A DNA stretch of 64,000 nucleotides from Eremophila alpestris peregrina. Taxonomy: Eukaryota; Chordata; Aves; Passeriformes; Alaudidae. Within the stretch, counting starts at the first letter, position 1. Each line of letters opens with the position of its first letter. This document shows, one piece after another, positions 46,956 to 60,985 of this stretch. The stretch spans positions 199,134-263,133 of the forward strand of contig WMCF01000201.1 in assembly GCA_009792885.1 (NCBI GenBank), given 5' to 3'. The notes below the pieces were generated by a model. It was given only the letters and a program-made list of their open reading frames with translations, ran no database searches and was not told where the DNA came from. The position numbers and the translations under genes were made by a program.

Positions 46956-49900
46956 TTGTTTAGATTACAGTTCTATCCATACCATGTTTCAATTTTTTAG
47001 CCTTTTTTATCTTTGATGTTTTCCATGCAAACTTTGCATTTCTCATTAAAAAATCGTAGCCAAATTAACAGGTTTGGTTTTTATTTTAAGCCAGGGCCTT
47101 GTGCTTCTGCAAACATTTCCAAACATCAGTATGCAGCTTGGGCAAGTTACTTTCACATTCACATTAGCTGCAGAGTCATGTGATAAGCGCAGCTGGCAGT
47201 ATGTCTTTATAGACAGTTACCACCTGTAATACAAAAACAGCACAAAAATTTCTTGCCCTAAGTAACTTTGTGACATCCCCAACCCTGTGATAATTTTGAT
47301 CATGTGAAAGGAGGAAGCAAGTTTTGGGCGATCAATGGTGATTGGCTTAAAAATACCAACACATTTTCTCCCTATGATAAAACATGCAGTGGGTCTTAGG
47401 GCAAGAAGATCCCAATCAATATGACCTTCCTATGCGTCCCAATTTGTGAGGCAGTTCTTTTGCACAAATCAACATATGTACACCAGATCCCTCACTTCTG
47501 TAAATCCTGTGAGATTCTCAGCAAAACAAAAGTTATTGTTACCATTATTTAGCTCAATTAAAAACTACCTCTTTTTGTGTATGCTTAAAGTGGCAGATGA
47601 ACTACCGTTCTGTATCCTATACTTCCAACTGCTTTTATAGTAACAATAGCCAAAAGGAAATTCAAATCAAAACCACAACTCATTTACTCTGTAAGAGAGG
47701 TATTGATGCAGTCTAAAATTTGCTCTGCTTTCATATTGCTTAAATTAGTAGTGGAAGAATATGGAGGATTGTACATGTTGACAGCTTCAAGATGAAGTTG
47801 AACATAATCACCAGGTTTGAACAGTTGGGATGAGTGCTTAAAACATTTAATATCATTCCAATAATAATACCTAAATTATAACCTAAATTTATGACTCTGT
47901 ATTCTTCTACGTATTGCCTAGCTCTGAACTCTTGGATGTACCATTAACATTGCTGCACATCCTCCATGGATGCCTCCTGCTCTACCTCCTCTGCTACATT
48001 TGGGTGTAAAAGTAACATTGAGCTTTTAAATACCCCCTCAGAACTAGTGGGTGCTGCCAGTGGCCTCTCCTGGCAGACATAGTAATTGTAAATTACTAAT
48101 TGTAAATTCACAATGGGTATAGCCCCCTGTTCGGTAAGGTACCTTCCAGGAAGTTCTTTCCTACAAGGACACGTCCACTGCCCAGCAGGCTCAGAAAAGC
48201 AGTTTACACTTGTGGGACTAAGGGTTGCCATAAACACTCTCTTGCATGATGCAGAATTTTTTTAGCTTGAACTAATGAGTAGTCTTTGTTGTAACAGTGT
48301 TATATGTTTTGCTGGGCCAAGAGTATTTGCAACACCAGCACTTCTACGCCTTCCACCTTGCCTGCTACTCCTTCATACCCAGTAACAACCATGGTCTTCA
48401 GCTCTGCTAAAATCCCACTATTTTTTTTGGCACCCTTGGGTTTTCAGCTGTAACTGTGGTCTCAAGACCATGTCTATAGACTGCAAACCTTGGTCTTGCT
48501 GCTTCTACAGTAATTATGCTGAGACAATTAGTATTTATGGTCTAAGCACAGTCTTTATTTCATTCTTAGTCTTCTGTTTTTCATTTGAAACATCAAACAA
48601 AATCACAAATTTCTAGCACAACTATTATTAGTCCTACAAGTTGTCATCTCCCTCACAGCTGTGTCTAAAGGGTGCTCCCCCACAACCAACATTCTCAGAA
48701 TGAAACTTGAAATTCAGTTTATGGCCCCAGCTCATGTGGTCTTTTATGAAAAGCCCTGTGCAATGATACTGCTCATTCATGTCTCATAAGGACTTCTGTA
48801 AAACATACAGATCTCCTTCTGTGACAGACTGGCTTTTCAGTCCCAAGATGGCCCAGACCACTGTTGTAGCATATACTGGTTACTAGGGTTACTACCAAGG
48901 GCAGTAAAATGAAAGAATTTCATAGGATTGCTGAGTGCAAATGTCTGTTCTCTCATTCCAGTAATAAAAGTGAGGAATTTGTCCTAGTGTTCCCCTCCCT
49001 GTGTATTCAAGCAATACTACTTGTCTTCTTTCCTGTTGTCCTGTAAATATCAGAAGTCCAGCCACAATTCTACTGTGCTGCACAACAAATAGAAATTCAT
49101 TAGGACAATCCAAAACATGAGCAGTCTTTTGAATTTGTTAATTCTAGCATTGAGCTCATCTGTATTGAAAACTGCACAAGCTGTTGAGCAACCACTGTGC
49201 TTGGCCTTAGAACTTGAATCTCAATAGATTAAAATCACATGGGGTTTATCAATAGTAATCAAAATATTAAGTTACTATCTTTTGTAAGCTATGTTCTATA
49301 ACCATAGGAACGTATTAATGAAGATGTTTAGTGAAAAGAACGGTATCTCACAGGGATAACAGAGGATCCATTCTGTCATTTCTAGCTGCTCTGCAAAAAT
49401 AGCATGGAATTTATATCTACTGTGAGAGGACATGTGATAATCAGCCAGAATTCACTGGTTGCCCTAATATTCACTGATCTTAAGGATAAACAAAATTTTC
49501 TGTCTAAATGACAAGTTTTTGGGTTTTTTTTCTGCTTCTTGATATGTTGTAATTCCATGCTATTACCTGACACTCTGTCCACCTTAAAACAAGGAAGTCT
49601 TCTGGTCCGTGACGCAAGATGCACTTTGTGCTTCTCCTGGGCTAATCTGTCAGAACTCAGAGCCCACTGTGAAGTGAACTTCTAAAATACCCTAAATTGT
49701 TAGTGTATCACATTCTCATCCATTCCTCTGTGACTTAGCTTACACTTTAAAGCAGGCCAGACTCTGGTTAAGCATCCACATTTGGCAAGGAAGGGAGGTT
49801 TCACTAATGGTGCCTCATCAAAGTGTAACAAACATCATGTCTAGAGTCTGGGAAAATAGATCATCCCAATCTCTCCCCTCTTCCATTGTCTACCATGCAG

Positions 49901-51501
49901 AACTTCTTCACCTTTGGTGCAATCATGAACTTCAAGCATAACTTACCTGTATTTCTCCATTGATCAAAGTCTTTAGTCATTAGCTCAAGCTTGCCTAAAT
50001 CACCCATTCTTATTTTACACAATTTTGTCCCTCAGTGTGCCACCAGAATGTCTGCCCACACTTCCCAAATGCCTGGCGAGTTTGTTTTTGAAGTATATTA
50101 TTGGTTGCTGTCCTGGCTGCAATATGCTCAGGAATACTATTGACTAGGCATCCCTTTCCTCAGTTAGTCCTGCTCTTTTCTCATCACGGTGAGACTATTT
50201 CCTCCCAGAAACAGAGAAAAGCCTGATTATCTGCCCTTTTAGCAGAAAATTCCAGAGCAACATTTTCTGCATTCCATGCCACTACCTTCTCTGATACCTC
50301 CTGGGGTGCTGGAATGACAATGCCTTTGTTCCTGAGAACATACGCTACCCCTCCTGATTTCTTACTCCCTTATCTCAGCCAAAACTGTGTTTTTCCTGGC
50401 TGTCTTGTACCTTTAGACTTATTCTTGTGAAGCCAAGCTCAACAGTTCCATGCATATGACTCCAGACCAGTTTCCAATGTCATTCATCTACAGTGGTATA
50501 GCTGTAGGCTGCCTTCATTACTACCTTCTTATCTTCAATCATCCCCCAAACCCTTCCAGTGTTCTCCATCCTTTTGGCAATCTCTATGACAAAAAGACTG
50601 CCAGATATAATAAAATCTTCCAGGAACTCTGGAATTAAAACCACCAGTCACGACCTGAGTCCATGTCTTTTTTCTCTCTCTCACCCAGTCTGTTTTCCTA
50701 AAACTACTCCTGTCACAGATTCATATGGGACCATAGTCCCACTCTGCACCTGCAATTGCCAAACTTCCCACCTAGTAACAATCAGGGAGTCCTATAGCAA
50801 GTGAAGAACATTACTGACATTACTGGTGGACTGAATTTGAACTGAACAACCAAAGAGGAATCAGTAACTGATTAAAGCCAGTGTGCTATGGAGTTATTCC
50901 AAAATTGCACTCTTCATCTGTGACATTAGTAGAAAAAAGAAAAAGTCTTAGCTCTAAATGTGCAGAGTTGTAAAGTGGTTTTTATTGATTGTAATTTCTT
51001 TCACATAATTATATTTTCAATTTATTGGAATCTGGATAATGCTTCAAAAAGTATTTTACAGGGTAGCAGGTTTTAGTTTATATTCATGTGAAGAGGAAAA
51101 CATCTATCACTACACTAATTGCAAATCCTTTTCCTTCTGAAAACAAGCCTTTTTATTACTTCTTGATATAGATGGTAAGATGTCCATTCCACAGAATAAA
51201 CTGACCTTGGCTTCAGTAAGCTTTTGATGACAGAAACTGTTTGGCCATTAAAAGTATGTCCTTATTAAAGAATTAAATATCAGCTAACACTTAAAGAACG
51301 CTTTATTAATCTCAGAATAAAAAGAGCTCTCTCTTCAAGTCAATGTATTTCTAAATTATTTCAATTTCATATATTCTTTGATGCAAAAGAAATGTTATGA
51401 AGCGCTAAAATATTTTTTCTTTCACTTAGAATATTAAAATTTATTATTATCCCCAAAATTAATATTTGAATTTAACTGTAACAGTCAGAATCTGCAGACA
51501 C
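46956..51501. other. Intergenic region, no gene or repeat family recognised
   Basis: Base composition is somewhat less AT-rich in 47900-50800 than in the flanks, which could mean old retroelement sequence, but no reverse transcriptase, protease or envelope motif was seen on either strand. Frames are at most about 97 codons. Confidence 0.5.
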
Positions 51502-51970
51502 TGTAGCAACTGAAAAATTACAGTGTAGCAATGGGAAACAAAGCAATATGGACCCCCTTATGCATCCGAAGATCACTTTATTGCAGAAATCATCCCTTTT
51601 TATACCTTTAATCTCCACCAGACATAACTAAAACCAAACCAAGGCCTAACAGAACTTAACAGAAGAAGGGCATCCATTGGCCTGCTCAGCTGCAGCACTG
51701 GTGTCCAACATATCCCAACACCTTCCCTCCAATCAGCTTCCTGTTCATATGCTGTCCATGCATTCCTTCAGCCAATCACAATCTCATTTCCAGCTGTCAC
51801 TCAACTGACTCTCTCCTCACTCCTAACTGCATCTCACCCCTCAACTGACTTCCAACCATACAGCCTGCAGCTGTGCCTTTCTCATAGGGCCTTCTGATGA
51901 GCGTAAGCCTTAACAGCTTTAGCAAATATAACCCCATTTTCCTTACACAATTTATCACAACTGAGTTACA
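51502..51970 (-). mobile_element. Solo LTR, minus strand
   Basis: On the minus strand there is a TATAAAAAGG box (51595-51604) about 15-20 bp before an AATAAA signal (51577-51582). The signal is followed by GTGATCTTCGGATGCATAAG and an end near CATTGCTACA. Upstream U3 sequence is G+C-moderate with repeated GAGAGTCAGTTGAGTG-like blocks. TGTA...TACA ends are found at about the stated positions, but no target-site duplication was clear, so ends are approximate. No primer-binding site or coding region follows. Confidence 0.7.
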
Positions 51971-52539
51971 ACATTGCATATACAGATTATAAAGTCCTAC
52001 AAAAACATGAAAATTTGATTTCCCTTCATTCAGTCCTTTCTGTTCTATGAGAAGATATTTTACCCATAAATGTGTAAAAACTACTGAATGGTAAACATTA
52101 AAAGAGTACAAAAGCTAGATCAGAATAAACAACAAAAGATTAGGAGCTATCTAATTTGGAACAAAACAACCATTAAGGAGCTATTAGCATTGAACACTTC
52201 AATGTGACTGCACAATTACCTCTTTAATCAATTAACCAATCATGATCTTTTGAAAAAGACAAAATGCAGCACAGATATTAGCATATTAATATAATTGCTA
52301 ATAATTTCTGGAGACTGTATGCTGAATTCAAAAAGGAGAATAAAAATACTAAGATGGTAATGACAATCAATAGCCTGTTCAAAAGGGAACTCAGGGAGAT
52401 CAAGACAACCCAGCAAAGACATGGGGGAGAATTTTATTAATGTGTCTCTACACACACCTTTGACAGCTAACACTGTCAAAAAAGAACTGCTAAAGCTCAA
52501 GAACAAAACTGAGTCAAAATCACAGCTTCTTTAGGTTGG
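51971..52539. other. Intergenic, nothing recognised
   Basis: AT-rich sequence between the solo LTR and the CR1 copy. An 88-codon minus frame at 52240-52506 has no recognisable signature. Confidence 0.5.
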
Positions 52540-53240
52540 CCATGAATTGTAGGATCATATTGGCTGGAAGAAACTTCAGGGAGGCAATATAGTCCAATTT
52601 CCTCCTCCAAGCATGTCCAGTTAAAGACGGTTGTTCATGATCTCATATAGTTGAGTTCTTAGTGTCTTCACAGAAGAAAATTCTGTAATATTGTCTGAGT
52701 AAACTCATCCTGTATTTTACCACCTTCTTTGTGAAAGTGTGTATCAAGCCATAATATCTCATGTTTTAACTTCTATTTCCTCTCAACCTTTTACAGTACA
52801 CTTTGGCTCTGTCTTCTCTATACGTCCCATTAGGTATTTGTGGACAGAAGTAAGATTCCAGTATTCCCCTTTCTGAGGCTGAACAAATCCAGTGCCTTCA
52901 ACCTCTCAATTATGTCACATCATGTACTCTCCTGCCTCCTGACCAGCTTGGTGGTCTTCTGTTTGAGTTGTTTCAGTCAAGGTCTTTCTTGTACTGGAGA
53001 GTCTGCAGCTGGACCCAGTATTACGTAAGTCATCTCACAAGTGCTGAATAGGTAAGAGTAATGACTTCCTTCGACCTGCTGTGTTTGTGCTTACTAATCC
53101 AGAGAAGATTTGTTTGTGCTTACTAATACAGTACATGGCTGGTTTTGCCACAAGGGTGCACTGCTAACTCGTGGTTAACTCATTGTTCCATCCAGATCCC
53201 CAGGCACCCAGTTCTTTTTACATAAAGCTGCTACAAAGAC
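52540..53240 (-). mobile_element. Old CR1 LINE copy
   Basis: The plus strand shows diverged reverse-complement CR1 blocks: TAGGATCATATTGGCTGGAA near the start, AGTCCAATTTCCTCCTCCAA, CTGAGGCTGAACAAATCCAG, and near the end CTCATTGTTCCATCCAGATCC. More decayed than the other copies, so probably older. Confidence 0.7.
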
Positions 53241-55604
53241 AATGAGCTCCAGCCATGTAAAATTGCATTAGTTTATTCCATTCTAGGTGCATGGCTTTAT
53301 ACACATTTAGGATGAAGATTACAATCATTTCTCATGGCCAGGACTGAAAAAAACAGGAAAACCATGGACTAAAAAATTAACTAAATTAACTTCATATGGG
53401 ACATTATCAGTTCTTAGTAAGTACATCACTCACTTTGGTAAGTAACTGGATATCAGCTGACAGCCAAGACATACACTCCTTAAATGTCTAATAAAGTTAT
53501 CAAAAATACACCTTATATAAAAACTAATTATTTGATATTTCAATCCAACAACTGTTTAATCACTGCCTACTTCAATAAAATCTAATTAAATTGCAGAAGA
53601 CTTAATTTGAAGCTGCTGAACTCTTTCCTAAGCAATCACACTTAACTAGAAACTTTGGCACCTATTTATTTGATGCCAACATACTGAATTTAAACACCAA
53701 CCTGAGTCAGTACTTACCACAAGTTACTGCATTGACTGAAGATTTTAATTAATACTTGCAGAAACAGCATTTCTTTATAAGAGGTATGTAACTCACTGTG
53801 ATGGCAGTAAATGCTGAAAATTCCCTGAATTCCTTGTTTAAAAAAAGGTAAGCTGTCTAGGTGCCATGAATGGACAGAATGTACTTTCCTGACTGTACTG
53901 TTTGGTAAGTGACTATCCAACATCCAATCGTTTTCACCACAGCTTTTATTTCCTAGACCTTAGATTTATAAGTAATGCTCCCTAGTAAAACATGTTAATT
54001 TGCCCTACATACACATTTTGAAAGACAGCCTTTTGACAAAAAGGCTTTGACTATAAAAAGTGTTCTATTAAGATAAACTTTTCTTTATGCTGATGTTTTT
54101 AGTTTAGTTTCTTACATCTCCTTACAAGCTCTATAGTTCTCTTACTAGAATGGATTTTCTACACTTTAGGGGAATAAATGTGAAAGTAGTAAGACAACTG
54201 GATGCTGGAGAAAGCACACGTTAGATCCATCAGAAAACAGAACCATTTACTAGGAGGCAGATCCTGAACATTTCACAGAAATAGAGAAGGGCAAGCATAG
54301 CAGAGCTCGACACAACACATGTATTTTGCCCCTATTCCTTTCACTGAAAACAGCTCCAAAGAAGGCAACAGTAGCTCATAATGGCACCTAAACTAGTAAA
54401 AGGATTGCCTGAAATACCAGAAAGGTGATAAGCCTTGATCTGTGCTCTTAAAAAGATTTTTTCAGTGGTAAAAATAACTGTTTTGGAAGAGATGTGTATT
54501 TCCCATACAAACTTCAAATTAGACACCCTGTCTTAAAAACATAATAAAAATACAGTGCTTGAAACAGCAGCTCAGTGAATAATACCAAAAGATTCCTAGG
54601 ATCCTTCTGAGACCTTGCTTCTAGCAGGACAGTATCAATATGGTCTCTCCATCTGCTCAAGACACTGCACTACTTCATTCAAAAATCGAGAAGACAAAGG
54701 CTAAGAAACCTGGTCTAAAGCTCAGGAACCTCCAAAATACAGCCTCTCTACATAAACCTTTTCTAATGGCTCCAATATTCTGGTTTACAGTTAGTAAGTA
54801 AGTATATAGACATAAAAATTTGCACATCAACCATCTTAGGAATTCAGCATTTTAGTGAAGGATAAGAACAGCATTTGTTAAATATGAAGGCTTCTGCTGG
54901 GAATTCAGTATCTACAAAAGCTAAAATACTTGAAGCCAACATTTAAACAATAGTATCTAAGCCTATTCCTAAACATGGGAAAGTGAACAGAAATCAAAAC
55001 TGATTGTCTCTTCTGCTGCCATTTGCACACACTAACAAGGAAGATGTATTTGGTCTCTCTCTAGTCCATGACAGACATAACTGAAGTGCAAGTGTTTTTT
55101 TCAGGCAAAGATTTTCATTTAACATGTTTTCCAGTGCCTGTACACCTGCAACATGCCATCCTTATCCTCCAAAAATATCCTCGAAGTCCAAACCTGTAGG
55201 CAGTTGAAGCAGCAAGACAAAATGTTTTAATCTGTCTTTCAAGACTCTTCAATCTCAGATCACTTCCTGAATTTCTATGAGCCATCTTGCACATTATCTA
55301 AGTATCAGGCCAGGCTTTTGCTGAAAATGCCTGACATGATATTTTGCTGAAAAAAAGTTTTGGGAGGAGCCAGTTCAAACTTCTGATTTTCAGACTGTTT
55401 GCTTTTTGAGTCTTCCCATCTCTTACTGAACTGTGATAGCAAAGTTTTGACATCATCCCTCCATCCCCCATATATCACCCTGATTTTTTTATATCTAATG
55501 CCCACAGGACTTTAAAGTTACATTAGTTCTCACTTCCCTTCCCCCCATCTGCCTTACAGTCAACATTACAACTTAATGGTGAACAAACAACAATGAAGGG
55601 ACCA
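53241..55604. other. Intergenic, nothing recognised
   Basis: AT-rich sequence left of the presumed 3' UTR of the next gene. No repeat or coding exon was recognised; part may be UTR if a more distal polyadenylation site is used. Confidence 0.5.
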
Positions 55605-58600
55605 TAAGTTAAAATAATATATTTTATTGCCAAGTAGCATTTAGGCTGACATAGTAAGGGGTTTTTCATATAACCAAAATGTACATTTCTGTTCAGAATC
55701 ATCTCTCCTGTACTTCTAAATTCCAAGAAGGCAGCATACTCTCAATTTTCTGCAGAGTTCTGTTTACTTGCTTCTTTCTCCACAGAGCATTCATTTAAAA
55801 ATGACTTCAAATCCAAAAATCACATGCTTTATTTTAAAATTTGAGGAAAAGGAACTTCCCAAATGTCCATTTAAATCTTTATTCTTGTTTCTCTGTGATG
55901 TCTCAATCTTCCAACTCTTGAATACCAAGATAAAGTTTGCAAACAATTCCAAATCACTGAAGTTTAAAATTAGATTTATTTTGGGTTTATAAAGAAAGTA
56001 ATTTTACATCAGTCACTTGACAAAATCAAGTTAAATAGAAATCTTTCAACAAATAACAAGTGTTATAAAAAACTTTGCTCATTTTGAGGCAGATGCTGTA
56101 AAAACTGCCACAGAAACAGTGATCTTGCAGTCTACTTATGTATCTTAAACAATTTCAGGTTAAACCCAAATACTGAATATTTAGAGCACTTTTAATATGA
56201 TAAACTATAAAGACAGGCAAAAGCACAGCCCAAATGCCAAACTATCTGCCTATTTTAAACACAATTTTAAAAGCACTTCATGAAGTTGCATGAATTCCAA
56301 ATGGTATCACATAACTTATTTCAAATTATGCTTACTGAAAAGTACTTTCTTCAAATGTATTTACAGGAAACTATATATTATTCTTAGGGCTGTGGAAAAT
56401 TGCTAGCATATTGAAGCTGAAGTCATAAGTTACAGTGATGTCACCGTGATTTTTGCCACTGACTTCAATGATGCAAAGATTTCTTTTATCTACTTATTTT
56501 TCTATTAGATAAAAGGTGTAAATGCCAGCTCAGATTTAAAAAATAGCTATTTGAAAAGTATTTCCACAAGGCACACGTGCAATATGAAGCTAAATTATCA
56601 CATATATCAAAACTCCAGCCTTTATTACTATTCCATTTGAAAGTCACTGATACATTGCAGCAAAAGCAAAACAGAACATTGAGAACAGCACCACTGTAAG
56701 CCTTTGCTGAATTCCTTCTTAAGGCTATGTAGCTGAGCTCTGGGGGAAAATCACTTTCATGGGGAAACATAGGATATCATATTTTTAACCAAATTACTAA
56801 AACACATTAAAAAAAAAAGATTTGGTACTTGTGAATTGCTTAAAAACTACAGGTATGGCTTCAAAAGCCATGATTTAGAGATGTGAAACATACAGATCTA
56901 TAAAAATGTTTTAACATCCACATAGTTCAAGAGGCAAGTGATAGCAAGTATGACTTCTCAGTATGAACCGATTTGGTAATAATTATTAATCTTAGCTTGA
57001 GAAACTGAGATTATCTCCATTTTCTTATTACAAGCAGTGGCAGCTTGACTGCTGAAGTGCATCTTATCAAAGCTCTCATTTTTATGTTAATGCCACAATC
57101 TGAAAAAAATATTTCAGAGCTGAAAATAATGCTAGGAAAACATTTAAGGTTTTAAATTTCAAATCAGAGGTGCAATAGTGATGATTCTGGCTATATTAAT
57201 GTGAAACTGTGAACGGTTAGTAGGCTTCAGCTTTATTCTATTTATTATCAACTAAACCACTTTGGTTTTCTGTGTGTGCTCCAGTATACATGAATCTGAC
57301 TCAGTTAACTGGATATATGTGCCAGCTCCTGTCTAGAACCTACCTTTGCAGCGTAACTATATTAATTTTTCCTAGAGGTCTTACGAGCTTGACGTCAGTG
57401 CTATATTAACATAGCTCTGAGTTTCAAAACCAGGAATAGCCTTTGGCCACACTGAGTGAGCACTAGCCTGCAAGCACTGGTACAGATACAGTCCTCACAA
57501 GGAAGGGATTGAAGAAATACATTCCTGGAAGTAACTTATTTCTTAACTGAACTTAGCAGTTTGCCTTGTAGAATTCAAACCATAATTTGCTTAAGAAATT
57601 AAGGGCCATGTAAGACATATTGATTTATTTTTCATTTCTGTTCACAAAGTATTAGACAAAAAGAAGTAAAACAAATTTAGATCACTGCATACAAATTAAA
57701 AGCCTGAACACTCTTGAAGGTACCTGTTTTACCTGAAACACTTCAAATGTTTAGTAACATTAAAGACTGCATTTTTGAAAATGTGAAATAATAAACTCCT
57801 ACAAAAATATACAATAATGGCATGTATTTTAGTTTTCAAAACATTTCGGGGGACAGATATGGCTTGTGAGTTTTCTACTTGTTCTTCCATGTTTCGTGAG
57901 TTGTTCAATTGGAATGTAGCCATGGAATGCTTCATAGTGAAGGCTCAGGGCCATATGACAGTTCTAAGTGAATCTAAGCATGACTAAATGCCTTCCATTT
58001 TTTGGCAACAAATCTCGCACTACAACATAGTGAGCCCCTTTTTAGCATCAGCCCCTGATGCTGTATAGACTCACCTCTAGCATTACACATGGCAGCCACC
58101 AAGGAACAAGAAACAGAGTACATCAGTGTCAGTGTTCCTAAAGCTATTAATATAAAAAACCTTCTCCTCAGGAGAACAGATATTACTCAAATTCAGAGTA
58201 CCATCTCTTCTGATCAGACCTACAAACTCCTCTCCCAGAGAGCTACTGACCTATCTTAAATCAAGATCTGGCAACAATTCACCATCATGAGACCACTCCG
58301 GTATCTTTCAGTGTTTAAACTGTCATCCCATTTTGTTAATGGCATTTCCCATAAAACAAAGATCTTCCATTGCCAAATAGTTTAGGCAGACGGTCTTATA
58401 AATTTTACAAGTATTATTCCAAATCCATAACATACTTAAATCAAACTTCACACATTCATCATAAGCTTGCACAGTACAGAAAAAATATAAACTGCAATAA
58501 TATCATGCATACAACACCAAAATAATATATAAAGTCAGATTTTGTTCAAGGTCTTCACTAAGAAAGTAGTAGTAATAGTATTAATATCATGTTGTGGGGT

Positions 58601-59315
58601 TGATTTTGTTGTTGTTTGGTTTGGGTTTTTTCCTTTGTTTTTGCTTGTTTTTCTTTTTAAACACATCAAATTTGAGATAAATTAAGAGTAAATTTTAATT
58701 CCCCACTTTCCCAAATACTTCAGATTACAAAGCAAATCCGTGCTCTTAATAGGCATTTACATATATAGTTAAATTTTATATTTCTTTCCATGTAGAAGAG
58801 TAACTCAGATTCTCAAATTTACTACAATAACACAGAAGTGAACTAATAAAACATGAAAATACTTTAAGAATATTCCAACCAGTGTTTTTATCATAGATTA
58901 TTTCTAGTCCATTTTAAGTTGTGTGAGATATGTCAAAATAAATATTTGAATTTACTGTTATTCTTAATATTCCAAAAATATATTTGCTTACTACCAGTTC
59001 TCTTGCTTCAAAGTCAAGAATGAAAACTACATTATTCTGACAGCATATTAGATACAAAATTGCACCAAACCCAGATTTAAAAAGCCATACTACTATTAGG
59101 TATTATGCAGTTACATAAACTGTTGAAATGCTTAACTTTTTAAACCAGCATATCAATCTAACTTTAGATATTAAATTATGAATACATTGAAACACTGATC
59201 ATTAGACAGATAATCAAAAAGCACCTCACACAATAACTTAGTATTTTCACCTCTAAGCTTCTGAATGATAAGCTATGTGATTCTGATTCATCTGAATGAT
59301 TCTACATCAATCATT
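55605..59315 (-). other. Probable long 3' UTR of the unidentified minus-strand gene
   Basis: Directly downstream of the stop codon at 59316-59318. AT-rich and free of recognised repeats, as long vertebrate 3' UTRs often are. Minus-strand AATAAA signals occur at several places, for example 57624-57629 and 55623-55628. Which is used cannot be told from sequence, so the left end is a guess. Confidence 0.45.
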
Positions 59316-59391
59316 TCAGTCCTGGACATCAAAGTAGTCAATTACTGGCTCTTCCTTTAATGGTTTGGACAAACCACTGCTTCCACTACTC
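59316..59391 (-). CDS. Unidentified gene, terminal coding exon
   Basis: 76 nt after a TCATTTCAG acceptor. The first base G completes a Lys codon from the previous exon, then it reads SSGSSGLSKPLKEEPVIDYF, DVQD and a TGA stop. The Ser/Gly-rich stretch followed by an acidic, hydrophobic tail looks like a disordered C-terminus ending in a short linear motif. I do not recognise the protein. Support comes from the exact phase match with the exon at 60884-60985 and the long UTR-like sequence after the stop. Confidence 0.65.
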
Positions 59392-60883
59392 CTGAAATGA
59401 TAAGAATATTAGATATTACATGCATGAAAAACAAGATACAAAGTAAACTGAATCACAAACTCCCATGTCTCAGTGTGCACATCCACACTGAATCAGCCAG
59501 TAGCATGCACTTCTAAATTAAGTTTTATTCAAAGTACGTTAAAGCTCCAGAAAGGCTTTGTTAATTTTGAAAAAAAATACGCTTGATTAAATTAATGTAC
59601 ATCAACATGTGTCTGAAATGATAAAATTCCTTGTGGGGTTTCACCAGAAAATGTAATTTACTGGTATTATTTATTACAAAAATGATACTGTACTGAAGAT
59701 TAAATGTTCAAAAATGCCTTTTTAAAAGAAACAGCAAAATAAATATTGTTAAAGTGAGCTGATGATCAAATCCACTTGCTTACAAAAGCATGAGTAACAA
59801 AAAATATATGGTCATAGCAAATCCAAACAATGTAAAGTTTTTTTTCAATAAGACAGCATGAGATCTTCCAAAAAGATTTTGTAGAATTAAGAACTTCTAA
59901 AGAAACTTTACTTCTAGTAATGAAAAATAAATGGCTAAAGCCCTTTATTTAATTTTGCTACATAAATCCTTGGCATTCATTAGGGTCACTGAAGATAGCA
60001 ATCCAAATTTCCAGAAGTGGAAACAAAGAGTAACAACCTATTAAAAACTAACACAGAGTTACACCTTAAGCAATCCTTTTAGAAGTGTGTTTTGCTCTAC
60101 ATGCTTGTCTCTGAAACAATTTAAATTTTCTCAGAACAGCCTACTTTGTATTCCAGCAGCACCTATCAATAGAAGGTACTGCAACATTAAGCAGTGCCTT
60201 TCTGCAAAAGGTACTTGAACACGATTTCAGATGCTCATATGGGAAAAATCTGGGAGGAAAACACTTCTGAAAGGTAAACCCGAACAAATAATAATCCATC
60301 CATTTAAAAAAATCATAACATATGAGATAACTACAAGTATCTGAAGCTGGCAGGTCATAAACCATGAAGACTGTCCTTTTAAGACCATTCACCAACATGC
60401 CTTATATATATATCCCATCTTCAGTAATTCTCACTATCTGACAAAATTGTAGTTCACCTTTAATCAACTGTGTAGTCATATCTACACAAGAAAAATACCT
60501 TTCCAAATAAATAATTTTATGCCAGTAAAACATTACTCTTGGTTAAAGGTAAAAAAATAAAGAATCCCCAAACCTCCAAAACAGCACTCTCTTCCCAACT
60601 ATCTAATATTTACTAAAAAATAATTTTTAAAAATTTAAAAAGTAGTATAATATTTGTTACACTACTACCCCTATACCATACAGCCAATCCTACGTTTTCT
60701 TATCACTTCATTTCAGGCTTACTTCTGTGGAAAGAACATCTTAGTGCATGCTGCAAGCTCCAAAGCTGTGTGTGGTTGGGAAAAAAGAAGAAATAGGGCA
60801 TATGAAGTTGAAACTCAGGAATATGTTCCTTGGGGAACTCAGCACAAAATTGAAGAATACAGTTTTAAATCCAAATTCCTTAC
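59392..60883 (-). other. Intron of the unidentified gene
   Basis: AT-rich, GTAAGG donor and TTTCAG acceptor; nothing else recognised. Confidence 0.55.
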
Positions 60884-60985
60884 TTATCTGTTTGTTTGTA
60901 ATGAGGAAGAGAAGGTACAGGCCTGCTCTGCATTTCTTTATCTAGCACAGAAGTTAAGGTATTGCTTGGACAAACAGATTTCCCT
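60884..60985 (-). CDS. Unidentified gene, penultimate coding exon
   Basis: 102 nt between a TTTCTTTAG acceptor and a GATAA|GTAAGG donor, phase 2 on both sides. It reads GKSVCPSNTLTSVLDKEMQ and then SRPVPSLPHYKQTD, polar and proline-containing, with no recognised domain. The two bases carried over form Lys with the first base of the terminal exon. Exon length, splice sites and phase all agree, but without a homologue this remains a prediction. Confidence 0.6.

Noticed and set aside
47944..50804. Suspected ERV coding remnants
   Set aside because: No protease, reverse transcriptase, integrase or envelope motif could be seen in either direction, so not annotated as an element.
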